From assembly GCA_033763735.1 (NCBI GenBank), contig JANRJY010000069.1, forward strand, positions 73,653 through 137,652: 64,000 nt of DNA. The letters run 5' to 3'. Below the pieces are notes generated by a model that saw only the letters and a list, made by a program, of their open reading frames with translations, ran no database searches and was not told the origin of the DNA. Source of the DNA: JANRJY01 sp033763735 (lineage in GTDB: Bacteria; Bacteroidota; Bacteroidia; Cytophagales; UBA9547). The translations under genes and the position numbers were made by a program. The first letter of the stretch is position 1. The number at the start of each line of letters is the position of its first letter. Shown here piece after piece: positions 19,960 through 29,591 of this stretch.

Positions 19960-20700
19960 ATGACCGTATTAATTGTTGAAAATGAATTAGATATTAGAAA
20001 TGGTTTGCGAACTATAATTTCGCATTACTGCCCTAACATTACCGATATTGTTGAAGCAAAAGGTGTGGTTGAGGGATTGGAAATGATACAAAAGCATAAA
20101 CCTAATATATTGATTACCGATGTTGAACTGAATGATGGCACAAGTATCGAAATGCTTACATTAATTCCTAATTTGAATTTTCCAATCATTTTTATCACGG
20201 CATATAACAAATATGCAGTCGATGCTTTTCGATTTAGTGCAATTGATTTTTTACTCAAACCCATCGAACCTTTAGAATTGATAAAAGCAATAAACAAAGC
20301 ATTAGAAAATATTAATATAAAAAATACAATTGCACAATTAATGTTGCTTAAGGAATCGGTTCAAAATAATAGTGTGAGCAAGAAAATAGTGTTGAAAGAA
20401 TCTGACAATATGCATTTTGTACCAATAGACACAATAATTTTTTGTAAAGCCGATGGAAATTATACTCATTTCGAATTAATAAATGGAGATAAAATCATGG
20501 TTTCCAGACCATTAGGAGAGTATGAATCCATGTTGGATGGATACCAATTTGTGAGAGCACATCACTCATATTTAGTCAACCTCAAACATGTTCGAACATT
20601 TAACAAATCGGAAGGAGATGTGCTTTTTATGGTAAATGGGGCACAAGTACCTGTTTCTTTGAGAAAAAAGGAAAGAATCATTCAACTATTGATGGAATAG
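19960..20700 (+). CDS. LytTR-family response regulator
   Basis: A 246-aa regulator. The receiver domain (about residues 1-118) has phospho-acceptor Asp 54 in LITDVELNDG, the Thr/Ala switch region FITAYNKYAVDA and Lys in DFLLKP. The LytTR DNA-binding domain covers about 140-245, including FCKADGNYTHFEL and VRAHHSYLVNLKHV. It pairs with the kinase 11 bases upstream. The stop codon overlaps by 15 bases the end of a decayed membrane-protein gene on the other strand. Targets are not evident; the flanking surface-protein genes are candidates by position only. Confidence 0.94.
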   Translation: MTVLIVENELDIRNGLRTIISHYCPNITDIVEAKGVVEGLEMIQKHKPNILITDVELNDGTSIEMLTLIPNLNFPIIFITAYNKYAVDAFRFSAIDFLLKPIEPLELIKAINKALENINIKNTIAQLMLLKESVQNNSVSKKIVLKESDNMHFVPIDTIIFCKADGNYTHFELINGDKIMVSRPLGEYESMLDGYQFVRAHHSYLVNLKHVRTFNKSEGDVLFMVNGAQVPVSLRKKERIIQLLME

Positions 20701-20865
20701 TAATTGTCTAATGCTCACCAAATGTGAAAAGAGCACAATAGGAACCACAACGCTGGGAAGCCACACAAATGGGAAGTAAAATATGGCAATATTAGGTTGG
20801 TCAAATGCAAATTGTTGAAACACTGTAGGCGTGGACAATATGGCATTTATCACAATATTAAATAA
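20686..20865 (-). pseudogene. Remnant of a Crp-linked membrane-protein gene
   Basis: The minus strand encodes 59 residues ending in a TAG that align without gaps to the last 59 residues of the intact protein at 28160-28834, with 47 identical by my count and stops at the same place. Examples are FQQFAFDQPN and IVLFSHLVSIRQLL against IVLFAHLVSIRKLL. Upstream of the LFNIV codons homology ends abruptly, so the first 165 residues and the start codon are missing. It overlaps the end of the response-regulator gene by 15 bases. The remnant retains an open frame, so loss is fairly recent or still tolerated. Confidence 0.85.
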
Positions 20866-21131
20866 CGTGTGTCGGGATAAAATAATGCTTGTTTAAGAAA
20901 CCATGTGCGGTGGATTGTCTACGAAAAGTGCTCGGAAATGCGAGAGCATGTAGCGTGAATGTGTGAAGTAAGTTTTTTGGCATGGTAAGGTGGGTTTGTG
21001 CGGCAAAAAAAACATGGATTGGTAATGTCTTAAATAGTGTGTCTTTTCAGTCTGCTACTTTACTGCGTTTTTGCAAATATATTTTTTTGTTTTTCAATAA
21101 TCCTTTAGTGTGTGAAAATAGTAAAGCAAAA
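20866..21131. other. Unassigned intergenic segment with a G-rich patch
   Basis: No credible gene was found. About 20870-21010 is richer in G than its surroundings and can form a nested stem: CTAC (20919-20922) with GTAG (20950-20953) outside, and TGCTC (20929-20933) with GAGCA (20944-20948) inside. The 62-residue plus-strand frame here has no family features. It may be debris from the event that truncated the neighbouring membrane-protein gene, or a small RNA. Confidence 0.3.
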
Positions 21132-21161
21132 AAGAGCCCTTTATTTTCACAAAGGGCTTTT
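21132..21161 (-). terminator. Terminator of the BspA surface-protein gene
   Basis: AAGAGCCCTTT (21132-21142) pairs with AAAGGGCTTTT (21151-21161), including one G-U pair, around an 8-base loop. A-rich sequence flanks the left side, giving T-rich sequence on the minus strand. It lies 25 bases beyond the stop at 21187. Confidence 0.7.
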
Positions 21162-21186
21162 AGATTTTAATAAATTTGGAATTGAA

Positions 21187-24100
21187 TTATTCCTGAACTA
21201 CCAATTCCTTCAATTCAGAACCAATTTTTACAAAATAAATTCCTTTAGGCAAGGATGCATTTACAACATTAGTTTCTGCAACTAATTTCTGTGAATAAAC
21301 CAAAGTCCCTTGTGCATTAAACACTTCAACAATGCTTGTCTGGCTGAGCTTGTCAAAGCCCTGAATTGTGAATGAACCAGAGGTTGGGTTAGGGTAGATA
21401 TTAAAGGGTTTTGATATTGCCGTTACTTCCAAAGAAGTCGTTTCTTCTGTTACCAATTCAATGCTTTGCGTTTCTGACCATAACGAAATATTCCCATTTG
21501 CATCCACTCCGGCTACTTGATAATAAATCGTTTCTTTTGAATTTTCAATTCTGAGTCCCGCTGTTGAGAGCACAAATAAATAATTGGCAGCAGTTAAACC
21601 ACAAATGGTTTTTACATTAGTTGTTGTACTAAAATCCGATGTTTTAGAGTAACGGATGCAATATGTAATAGCGCCTGTAAGAGTAGGCCAAATAATGTTG
21701 GCAGAAACACCGGTAAATGTGCCAGTTGTAGTTTTGGGAAAAATAATAGCAATAGAAATGATAGGTGAACTACACACAGAGGTAACTAAAGAAAATGGTG
21801 TAGAGATTGCTTGACCGCATGTTCCGGATATGGTAACGGCATATGTACCTGCGGCAGAAGTACTCATTAGAGAAGCATTGGCCGCACCATTGCTCCATGA
21901 ATACGACAGATTTTGTCCTAAAGCTGATATAGCAAAAAGAGCTGAATTTCCACTGCATACGGTTTGACTGGAAGGCTGCTTGGCTATGGATGTTTTTTCA
22001 TTAACCGTTAACGTAGCCGCATTAGAAACCGCAGTACCGCAAGTACCATTCACAGTAACCATATAGTTTCCGGCTGTGGATGTATTTATATTGGAAGCGG
22101 TTAAGCCATTGCTCCATGCATAACTTAGGTTAGAACCATTAGCAGATACCGCGTAGTTTTTAGTAATGCCACTACAAATGGAAGCATCAGCAATGTTACT
22201 TGAAACTATAGTCGTAGCAGGAAGTACTGATAGTGTAGATGGGTTTGAAACTACTGAACCACACAAGCCAGAGATTGTTATTAAATACACACCTGGCGTA
22301 GAGGTATTTATATCATTTGAAGTAGATCCAGTGCTCCAAGAATAGGTAAGGTTGGCTCCCAAAGCCGAAACCGAAAAATTTTGAACCAATCCACTACAAA
22401 TAGTGGCACTTACCAGAGGTTGACTTGCAATACTTGTAGATGGAGCTTGTGTAAGTTGAATGGCATTACTTGCCACTGCACCGCATGTCCCACCTGACAC
22501 GGTTACATAATATGTACCAGGGATTGAAGTAGACATTTGTCTTGTTGTGCTACCTCCATTAGACCAGTTATAACTTAAGCCAATGCCTGTAGCCGATACT
22601 GAGAAGTTCTGTATAACTCCACTACAAATAGTTGTGTTGGCTAAGGGCTGCGTAACAATAATTCCTGTACCTGGTCCGCCATCTGTTATAGTCCATGCTT
22701 TGTTGGTTATTAGGTTTTTTCGATCAGTTACCCCTGAACAGTATTTTACCAAAGTTGCCCCTAAGCTACGTCCTGTGACAGTACCAGCATTTAATCCTTG
22801 AAGAAATGCACCATAATTAAGCCCATCAATACTAGTGTTATATTCTAAGAAAGATCCTAAATTGACATTTGGGTTTAATTTTGTACCCCATGCTCCTAGG
22901 TTTTGATTAAATGAAGATGAACTAAAGAACATGGCAGACATATCTGTAACATTAGAAATATTCCAATTGCCAATAGGCTGATTAAATGAACTTGTGTTCC
23001 TAAACATACCATTCATATTTGTAACATTTGAAGTGTTCCAACTGTCGATTGCTTGATTGAATTTTGAATTGTAGCTAAACATCCCATTCATATCGGAAAC
23101 ATTTGATGTATTCCATCCGGCAATCGAATGATTGAATTTTGAATTGTAGCTAAACATCCCACTCATGTTGGTAACATTCGAAGTATTCCAATTGCCAATC
23201 GGTTGATCGAACTCTGAACCGTTAGCAAACATATTGCTCATATTCGTAACATTAGAAGTATTCCAATTATTAATCGGTTGATTAAATGCATTAGCACCTT
23301 GAAACATCGAACTCATATTTACTACATTATTCGTATTCCAATTACCAATAGGTCGATTAAACCCACTATTATAAGCAAACATAAAACTCATATCGGTTAC
23401 ATTTGAAGTATTCCATCCGCCAATGGATTGATTGAAATTATTTGTACCACTAAACATATAACTCATATTTGTCACATTCGCAGTATTCCATCCGCTTATA
23501 GATTGGTTGAACAAAGTTGCAAATTCGAACATATTTGCCATGTTCGTTACATTTGTAGTATTCCAATTTCCTATGGGTTGATTAAACTGGCTTGCTCGAC
23601 TAAAAAGATAACTCATATCCGTTACATTCGTGGTGTTCCACCCGCCAATGGATTGATTAAAAGAAGAGTATGTAAACATGTAACTCAGATTCGTGACATT
23701 AGAGATTTCCCATGAGCCAATATTTGGAATAAAGCTAAGATTTTCGCATCCACTAAACATAGAAGCCAAGCTGGTGGCTTGAGATAAATTTGGAATGTCG
23801 GAAGCGGTAATTGAAGTGAGGTTTGTACAATTGCTGAAAGATGAATTCATGGTTTGCCAAACAGTAGTACCCCATTGCTGAATGTCGATCAATCTTAACC
23901 GCTCGAAACTTTGGGAGAACCAAAATTGATTGAAATTAACTGGGCTTATTCTCAATCTAATCTTTTGATCGGTGGGTAGTCCTGTAATTGCCAATGAATT
24001 ACCAAAAAAAGTTCCTGAACCAGATAGGGTACTTACTGGAAATGTTTCCCACCTATAACTTACTAAACCACTTGAGTTTACATCCAGACCTAAGCTATTG

Positions 24101-25671
24101 GGGCCCGAACCAATCTGGGCAAGATCCCAGATGGTTACAAATTCAGAATTCAAATGAGCCGGATTGGATATTACTTTTCCACAAGAACCGGAAACAGTTA
24201 CAAAGTACGTTCCCGGAATGCTTGTTGATATTTGATGAGTTGTACTTAATCCATTAGACCACATATAACTTAAATTGCTTCCTGTGGCAGAAACAGAAAA
24301 TGTGATTGGAACTCCTGAAGTAGTTATAATACTTATTGGCTGGGTGGTAATAGCTGTAGAAAAGTTTACCTGTACGGTAGCAGGATTTGAAACTGCAATT
24401 CCACAAGAGCCTGTTACTGTGGCTTGATATATGCCACTTACGCTTTTTGAAATTCCGGTTGTTGTCTCACCACTGCTCCATTTATAATTTAACCCTGCAC
24501 CCTGAGCCAAAACCAATAAATTGGCAGAATTGCCTGAGCAAATGGCCTCGCTGGTCGGTTGAGTGAAAATATTTGGAAAACCATTATTCAATATGGCAGG
24601 GTTGCTTCTGACAGTGCCACACGTACCCGTAATATCAACAAAATAAGTGCCTAATACTGAAGTAGTCATGGTATTAGTAAAGCTTTGATTATTGGACCAT
24701 ATGTATCCTAGTTTTGAACCATTTCCTGTTACCGAAAAAGTATACATTTGACCTATACAAGTATAAGCATTTGCTAGAGGTTGTGTTGTGATAGATACAC
24801 TTCCTGTAGCTATACCTGCATCACTAATCGTCCAGCCTTTGCTTGATGTTAGGGTAGACCTAGCCGATCCGGCTGAGCAATAGTTAATTCCTACTGCACC
24901 CATAATACGTCCTGTGACGGAAGTTGCACTAAATCCATTTAACAAATTGTCGTAATTAAAACCATTGATGCCGCTATTTTCAATGAATACATCTAAGATT
25001 ACATTGGGGTTGAGCTTTGTACCCCAACTACCCAAAGGCTGATTGAAAGCGGATGCATTATAAAACATATATTGCATAAAAACTACGTTAGAGATATTCC
25101 ACCCTCCCAGTGTTTGGTTGAACGAAGTATTAGAGTTAAACATAAAGCTCATATTGGTAATATTGGACACATTCCAGTGCCCAATAGGCTGATTGAAAGA
25201 GCTGTTTTGGAACATATATGCCATATCTGTTACATTGCTCAGGTTTGGGCTGTCTACTGCGCTTCTACCCGAAATAAATCCGCAACCTGCAAATGCGCCT
25301 GACATTGAAGTCCAGGCAGTATTGCCCCATTGTACAATATTTGTAAGCCTAATTGCGTCAGCCCCATTATTCATATTAAACCTTCTAAAATTGGTGGAGG
25401 TAATACTAAGACTTATTCTAGAGTTTGCTGGCAAGCCTGTAATACTTGCAATGATACCCGTAAAAGTACCCGATCCCGTGAGCGTTGCAATAGGTATAGT
25501 AGCCCAATTATAATTTACAGTACCAGCAGTTTCTACGCCAAATGTTAATTGTGTACTTCCTGATCCTGGGATGGTCAAATTCCATTCTGTGACAAAGGGT
25601 TGTGCTTGGGCTTTAAGCATTCCAATTATAAAGACAATTATGGCTCCAATTTGTGTAATTTTTTTTATCAT
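21187..25671 (-). CDS. BspA-type repeat surface protein with T9SS signal
   Basis: A 1494-aa exported protein with a signal peptide (cleavage near AQAQ). It contains two copies of the same multi-domain block. Each has an opening domain (EWNL.I.GSG and W.T.P...L.GSGTF), BspA/DUF285-type repeats (WNTSNVTNMS.MF...FNQPIG, about 3 in the first copy and 11 in the second), a closing segment (GTKLNPNV..YCS....WTI.D) and several Ig-like repeats of the kind in the giant gene at 13939-18510. An FN3-like stretch comes before the C-terminal T9SS type A domain (IYPNPTSGSFTIQG...LPKGIYFVKIG). BspA repeats are linked with adhesion in other species; here that is inference. Confidence 0.9.
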   Translation of the reverse strand: MIKKITQIGAIIVFIIGMLKAQAQPFVTEWNLTIPGSGSTQLTFGVETAGTVNYNWATIPIATLTGSGTFTGIIASITGLPANSRISLSITSTNFRRFNMNNGADAIRLTNIVQWGNTAWTSMSGAFAGCGFISGRSAVDSPNLSNVTDMAYMFQNSSFNQPIGHWNVSNITNMSFMFNSNTSFNQTLGGWNISNVVFMQYMFYNASAFNQPLGSWGTKLNPNVILDVFIENSGINGFNYDNLLNGFSATSVTGRIMGAVGINYCSAGSARSTLTSSKGWTISDAGIATGSVSITTQPLANAYTCIGQMYTFSVTGNGSKLGYIWSNNQSFTNTMTTSVLGTYFVDITGTCGTVRSNPAILNNGFPNIFTQPTSEAICSGNSANLLVLAQGAGLNYKWSSGETTTGISKSVSGIYQATVTGSCGIAVSNPATVQVNFSTAITTQPISIITTSGVPITFSVSATGSNLSYMWSNGLSTTHQISTSIPGTYFVTVSGSCGKVISNPAHLNSEFVTIWDLAQIGSGPNSLGLDVNSSGLVSYRWETFPVSTLSGSGTFFGNSLAITGLPTDQKIRLRISPVNFNQFWFSQSFERLRLIDIQQWGTTVWQTMNSSFSNCTNLTSITASDIPNLSQATSLASMFSGCENLSFIPNIGSWEISNVTNLSYMFTYSSFNQSIGGWNTTNVTDMSYLFSRASQFNQPIGNWNTTNVTNMANMFEFATLFNQSISGWNTANVTNMSYMFSGTNNFNQSIGGWNTSNVTDMSFMFAYNSGFNRPIGNWNTNNVVNMSSMFQGANAFNQPINNWNTSNVTNMSNMFANGSEFDQPIGNWNTSNVTNMSGMFSYNSKFNHSIAGWNTSNVSDMNGMFSYNSKFNQAIDSWNTSNVTNMNGMFRNTSSFNQPIGNWNISNVTDMSAMFFSSSSFNQNLGAWGTKLNPNVNLGSFLEYNTSIDGLNYGAFLQGLNAGTVTGRSLGATLVKYCSGVTDRKNLITNKAWTITDGGPGTGIIVTQPLANTTICSGVIQNFSVSATGIGLSYNWSNGGSTTRQMSTSIPGTYYVTVSGGTCGAVASNAIQLTQAPSTSIASQPLVSATICSGLVQNFSVSALGANLTYSWSTGSTSNDINTSTPGVYLITISGLCGSVVSNPSTLSVLPATTIVSSNIADASICSGITKNYAVSANGSNLSYAWSNGLTASNINTSTAGNYMVTVNGTCGTAVSNAATLTVNEKTSIAKQPSSQTVCSGNSALFAISALGQNLSYSWSNGAANASLMSTSAAGTYAVTISGTCGQAISTPFSLVTSVCSSPIISIAIIFPKTTTGTFTGVSANIIWPTLTGAITYCIRYSKTSDFSTTTNVKTICGLTAANYLFVLSTAGLRIENSKETIYYQVAGVDANGNISLWSETQSIELVTEETTSLEVTAISKPFNIYPNPTSGSFTIQGFDKLSQTSIVEVFNAQGTLVYSQKLVAETNVVNASLPKGIYFVKIGSELKELVVQE
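22890..23715 (-). repeat. Eleven tandem 75-bp BspA repeats
   Basis: The DNA repeats with a 75-base period (25 codons) inside the 21187-25671 gene, each unit encoding W-N-x-S-N-V-T-x-M-x-x-M-F-x-x-x-x-x-F-N-x-x-I-x-x. The two units over about 23051-23200 are nearly identical for their first 30 bases, pointing to recent slippage or recombination. Confidence 0.85.
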
Positions 25672-25886
25672 GGTCTTTAATTTTAATCTAATTATGAAAT
25701 GATGCTGGTATTTTAAAGTGGATTTCTTTTTAAGAATGTTATATTTAAAATCACATTTATATTATCTTATAACTTTTTTAAGTAATACATAAAAGTTTAC
25801 AATAGAAAATGTAGAATAACTTTTTTAACTTTATTACAATTTATTCTTTAAATAACAATAAATATTATTCTAAAAATACAAAACAA

Positions 25887-25915
25887 GGACTCTGAAAATA
25901 ATAACTTAAGAGTCC
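25887..25915 (-). terminator. Terminator of the interrupted BspA gene
   Basis: GGACTCT (25887-25893) pairs with AGAGTCC (25909-25915) around a 15-base loop. On the minus strand the stem is followed by the T-rich sequence TTGTTTTGTATT. It is 26 bases beyond the stop at 25941. Confidence 0.55.
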
Positions 25916-25940
25916 CTTTTACTTGTATATTCGAAAAATC

Positions 25941-27857
25941 TTACTCCACTACCAATTTCTTGACTTCAGTACCCATTTTTACAACATAAATTCCTTTAGT
26001 TAAAGCTGCATTTACAACGGTATTCTTAGATTCTAATTTCTGTGAATAAACCAAAGCCCCTTGTGCATTGTAAACTTCCACACTGTTTGTCTGGCTGAGC
26101 TTGTCGAAGCCCTGAATTGTGAATGAACCTGAGGTGGGGTTGGGATATAGAGTGAATATAGAATTTTGAGTTTTGAATGATTCAAGGCTTGAAATTGGAT
26201 AATCAGTAAATGTAACTGTATAATTGGAACTTTTTACTTGACCTGGATTTGTAACTTGCACAATCAAACTTTGACTTTTTATCACACCAGCAGGTAGCAT
26301 AACAACGATAGCAGTTTGCGAAACAGATCCAACCATCATAGAGAGACCATTAATGGAAACAGTGATGCCTTGCATAAAGCCACTACCTATTATTGCAATT
26401 GTTATTGGGGAGGTTATTGTGGTTATATCACCTAACGAAACAATTCCTGAAATTGATGCGCTTGACATTGTTAAACCATCTATTGTAGCCGAAGTCACCA
26501 AAGTTCCACACGAACCTGTTACGGTAACAGTGTAAATTCCAGGTTCTTTAATAATGATATTAGATGAAGTTTGGTTCGTATTCCATAAGTAGGCTAAATT
26601 CGCACCTGTTGCAAATACGTTTAAAATAGCCAAATCACCAGAATTCACTGTAATATTTTGAGGATGAGTTACAATACCTGTAATGCTATTCAGAGGGCTA
26701 TCTCCAGTAATAGTCCAATTATTCATACTTACTAACTTGTCTCGCTCTTTAGATGCATTACAATATTAAAGACCGTTTGCATCCAATTTTCTACCCAAAA
26801 TTGTAGATGTACTAAAACCTTGTAGTGTAGCATCATAATTGGATGATGACATTGCTGAGTTTAAAAAAAAGTCTGATAAATTAACTGTTGTATTTAGTTT
26901 TGTTCCCCAAGGACCAAGATTTTGGTTAAAAGCAGTTGCATTATAAAACATAGCCTGCATATTTACAACTTTACTGACATCCCAATTTTCAATATTTTGA
27001 TTGTAAGCAGAAGTCTGAGCAAACAATAACATCATATCAGTAACTTTAGAGGTATTCCACCCACTTAAGTTTTGGTTAAATACAGATGCTCCCCAAAACA
27101 TCCGATTCATATTCGTAACATTACTTGTATTCCAACCCCCTATACTTTGGTTAAATGCGTCATTAAATGCAAACATATTATTCATATCTTTAACATTACT
27201 TGTATTCCAACCTCGAATATCTTGAATGAATGAATCAGCGCCATAAAACATACCTCCTGTATTTGTAACGTTTGCAATATTCCAACTGCTGATATTTTGG
27301 TTAAAAGCAGGTGATAGATAAAATAAACCACTCATGTTTTTAACATTTGAAGTATTCCAGCTATTAATATTCGCTGGAGAATTGAGAACGGTGCAACCTC
27401 CCAACATAAAATTCATACTTGTAACTGAAGTTAGATTAGGAACATCGGTTGCATAAATTTGCAAATTGCTACAACTTGAAAAAGCATTGTCCATACTAAT
27501 CCATATCACATTTCCCCATTGAGCCACATTAGTCAACCGACTTCTATCATTGCCACCATTGATATTTATTCTGTTAAAGTTATTGCCATCTATGCTTAAG
27601 CTTATGCGTGAATTGGTTGGCAAGCCAGATATAGTAGCATTTGTACCTGTAAATGTACCTATTCCGGTAGTTGTTGTTGGAATAGTTGCCCATTGGTAAC
27701 TGACTATTCCGCTTGTGCCAACACCAAACGAAATTCGATTTTGATTAGAACCAGAAATGGAAAGATTCCATTCTGTTATAAATGGTTGTGCTTGAGAATT
27801 TGAGATTCCAAGAATAAGTAAAATCGCAACTTGGAGTTTTGTAATAGTTTTAATCAT
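25941..27857 (-). pseudogene. BspA-type T9SS surface protein split by an in-frame TAA
   Basis: A single reading frame interrupted once. From ATG 27857 (chosen over an upstream codon because it begins the signal peptide MIKTITKLQVAIL...AQ) it encodes a BspA opening domain and about six to seven 25-aa repeats, then stops at TAA 26766-26768. The same frame continues without shift as YCNASKERDKL..., matching the YCS....WTI element in both blocks of the intact neighbour (21187-25671), then an Ig-like domain, an IPT-like domain and a T9SS type A domain ending at 25941. One base change (for example AAA or AAT to TAA) explains the break. Without read-through the product lacks its sorting domain. The downstream half could start at the ATG at 26726. 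Confidence 0.88.
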
Positions 27858-28159
27858 AGAGTTTTGAAAGGTATAGTAACTAAATATGAAGTTTATCAAA
27901 TATTAAAAACACCATTTTGGTATTTAAAAACGATTGAAAGCTATACAAAAAATTGCATTTTCCTAAACTATTTATAAACAAAATAGACCTGTAATAAATT
28001 TATAATTGTATATTAAGATAAATATTTAATGAATTAAACGCAATCAAAAAATATTCAAATAATTGAAGTTTATGTAATTAAAAGACGTGAAAACTATTCA
28101 CTAGTTGTCACGTCAGAAAGTAACAAACTTAATTCAAGATTCACAGGATAATTTTTTCA

Positions 28160-28834
28160 TTATTGTTGCATTAATAACTTTCGGATACTCACCAAATGGG
28201 CAAATAATACAATAGGAACCACGCAACAAGGCAACCATACAAAAGGGAAGTATAATATAGCCACATTTGGTTGGTCAAAAGCAAATTGCTGAAAAGGAAC
28301 CGGACTTGATAATATGGCATTGGTTACAATATTGAAAAGCAATCCAAGACAAACCACATTCCATATAAGTAGTACATTTTTCGAAAGAAAGTTTTTACGA
28401 TATCCAAAGTAATAAATGAATGGTGCTGTGATACCTGATAAAATATCAAAGTTACGCCCTTCAAATGTCATTAATTCCGGCACTCCTTTATTCAAGAAAA
28501 GCCAAAACAAAACCAACTCTACAGGTATCCTTATAACATGCAAAAGAGTAAGGGTTCCCGGATCCAATGCATTCAAGTACTCTTTACCTTGTTTGGTATT
28601 GAAAATTATAATAATTGCCAAAATAGGTATCGATATCAATAATATAAAACGGGGAGGTATGGTATCCGTGACCAAATAAAAACCCGATAATCCAAGAAAC
28701 GCTTGAAAAACAAGCCATCCGGATAATAACAAAACGGTATTTTTGAGATTAGAACCGGCCTTTATTAGTAGACCCACAGTAACTATTGTTGTCAAAATAA
28801 ATATAGTGCTGATATATATAGGTAAGTTTTCCAT
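28160..28834 (-). CDS. Polytopic membrane protein next to a Crp/Fnr regulator
   Basis: A 224-aa integral membrane protein of no family I recognise. Hydrophobic segments lie near residues 5-24, 32-52, 62-80, 97-115, 128-147, 152-175 and 190-215 (about seven). The loop FQQFAFDQPN is retained in a decayed second copy at 20686-20865, suggesting it matters. I use ATG 28834 rather than the TTG seven codons upstream. It follows the Crp/Fnr gene by 73 bases in the same direction, so the two may form a unit. A palindrome TGTCCGGACA (28862-28871) lies in that gap. Confidence 0.75.
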   Translation of the reverse strand: MENLPIYISTIFILTTIVTVGLLIKAGSNLKNTVLLLSGWLVFQAFLGLSGFYLVTDTIPPRFILLISIPILAIIIIFNTKQGKEYLNALDPGTLTLLHVIRIPVELVLFWLFLNKGVPELMTFEGRNFDILSGITAPFIYYFGYRKNFLSKNVLLIWNVVCLGLLFNIVTNAILSSPVPFQQFAFDQPNVAILYFPFVWLPCCVVPIVLFAHLVSIRKLLMQQ

Positions 28835-28907
28835 TTGAGTAGTGTTTAAATACAATACAAATGTCCGGACAATACCTTATAAAAAACTTAGCAAATGACA
28901 AGAAATA

Positions 28908-29489
28908 CTATTTCGTCAACATTTCTTTCCGAATGCGACTGAGTGAAGTGTCGGTAATTCCCAAATAGGAGGCAATATGTTTCAATGACACGTATTGAAA
29001 TATTTCAGGTCGGGTGGTAATTAGTTGCTCGTAACGTTGCTCTGCGGTCATATTAATCATGGAAAGCATTCGTTCTTTCAGTGTGATCAATGCACTGACC
29101 AATAAACCTCTTCCATATTCTCTAAATTCAGGGTAAGTATGAAAAAGCAATTGAAGTTGGTCAAAAGTAATGTACCAACCAGAGCAATCGACCACAGCTT
29201 GTATGTTTTCTTTCGAAGGAATTCGATTGATAAATGAACCAACTTCAAATGCGATTTGGTTCTTAGAGTACAACCAAGTAGTGACCTCATTGCCCTCTGT
29301 ATCAAGTGTATAGGCACGCATAAAGCCGGTTTCAATATATAAATAGCAATTATCAACTTGCCCTTCTTTTACCAAATATTCATTTTTAGCAAAGTGAATT
29401 TCTTTAAAATATCCAACTATTTCATCTAATCTTGGACTCGCCCTGGGAAAAATATTCTGGATGAATTTTTTAAGATTTTCTTTGTCCAA
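28908..29489 (-). CDS. Crp/Fnr-family transcriptional regulator
   Basis: A 193-aa regulator. The cyclic-nucleotide-binding-like barrel covers about residues 25-120 (EYLVKEGQVDNCYLYIETGFMRAY), and the C-terminal part carries a short winged-helix motif VSLKHIASYLGITDTSLSRIRKEM. It lacks the Cys cluster of Fnr. The frame has no ATG before about residue 73, and a stop lies two codons upstream of the TTG, so TTG at 29489 is the likely start. The membrane-protein gene follows in the same direction. Ligand unknown. Confidence 0.9.
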   Translation of the reverse strand: MDKENLKKFIQNIFPRASPRLDEIVGYFKEIHFAKNEYLVKEGQVDNCYLYIETGFMRAYTLDTEGNEVTTWLYSKNQIAFEVGSFINRIPSKENIQAVVDCSGWYITFDQLQLLFHTYPEFREYGRGLLVSALITLKERMLSMINMTAEQRYEQLITTRPEIFQYVSLKHIASYLGITDTSLSRIRKEMLTK

Positions 29490-29591
29490 TTTGAAATTAA
29501 TCTGAAAACAAATGAAGTAATTATGATTTGAAACAGGGATGAATGATTCTGAGAAGAAATATGTTCAATTTAACCTATTGAAAAAAAACAA

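Noticed and set aside
20982..21170. 62-codon plus-strand frame beside the remnant
   Set aside because: It runs into the terminator hairpin at 21132-21161 and has no recognisable pattern.
22890..23715. Regular repeats suggesting a CRISPR array
   Set aside because: The 75-base period is entirely coding and keeps the BspA codon pattern; there are no constant repeats with unique spacers.
28862..28871. Palindrome TGTCCGGACA as a definite Crp operator
   Set aside because: A single 10-base palindrome is not enough to call; it is mentioned only as a candidate within a finding.
29087..29356. 89-codon minus-strand frame inside the Crp/Fnr gene
   Set aside because: It is an alternative frame of a well-supported regulator and shows no domain pattern.
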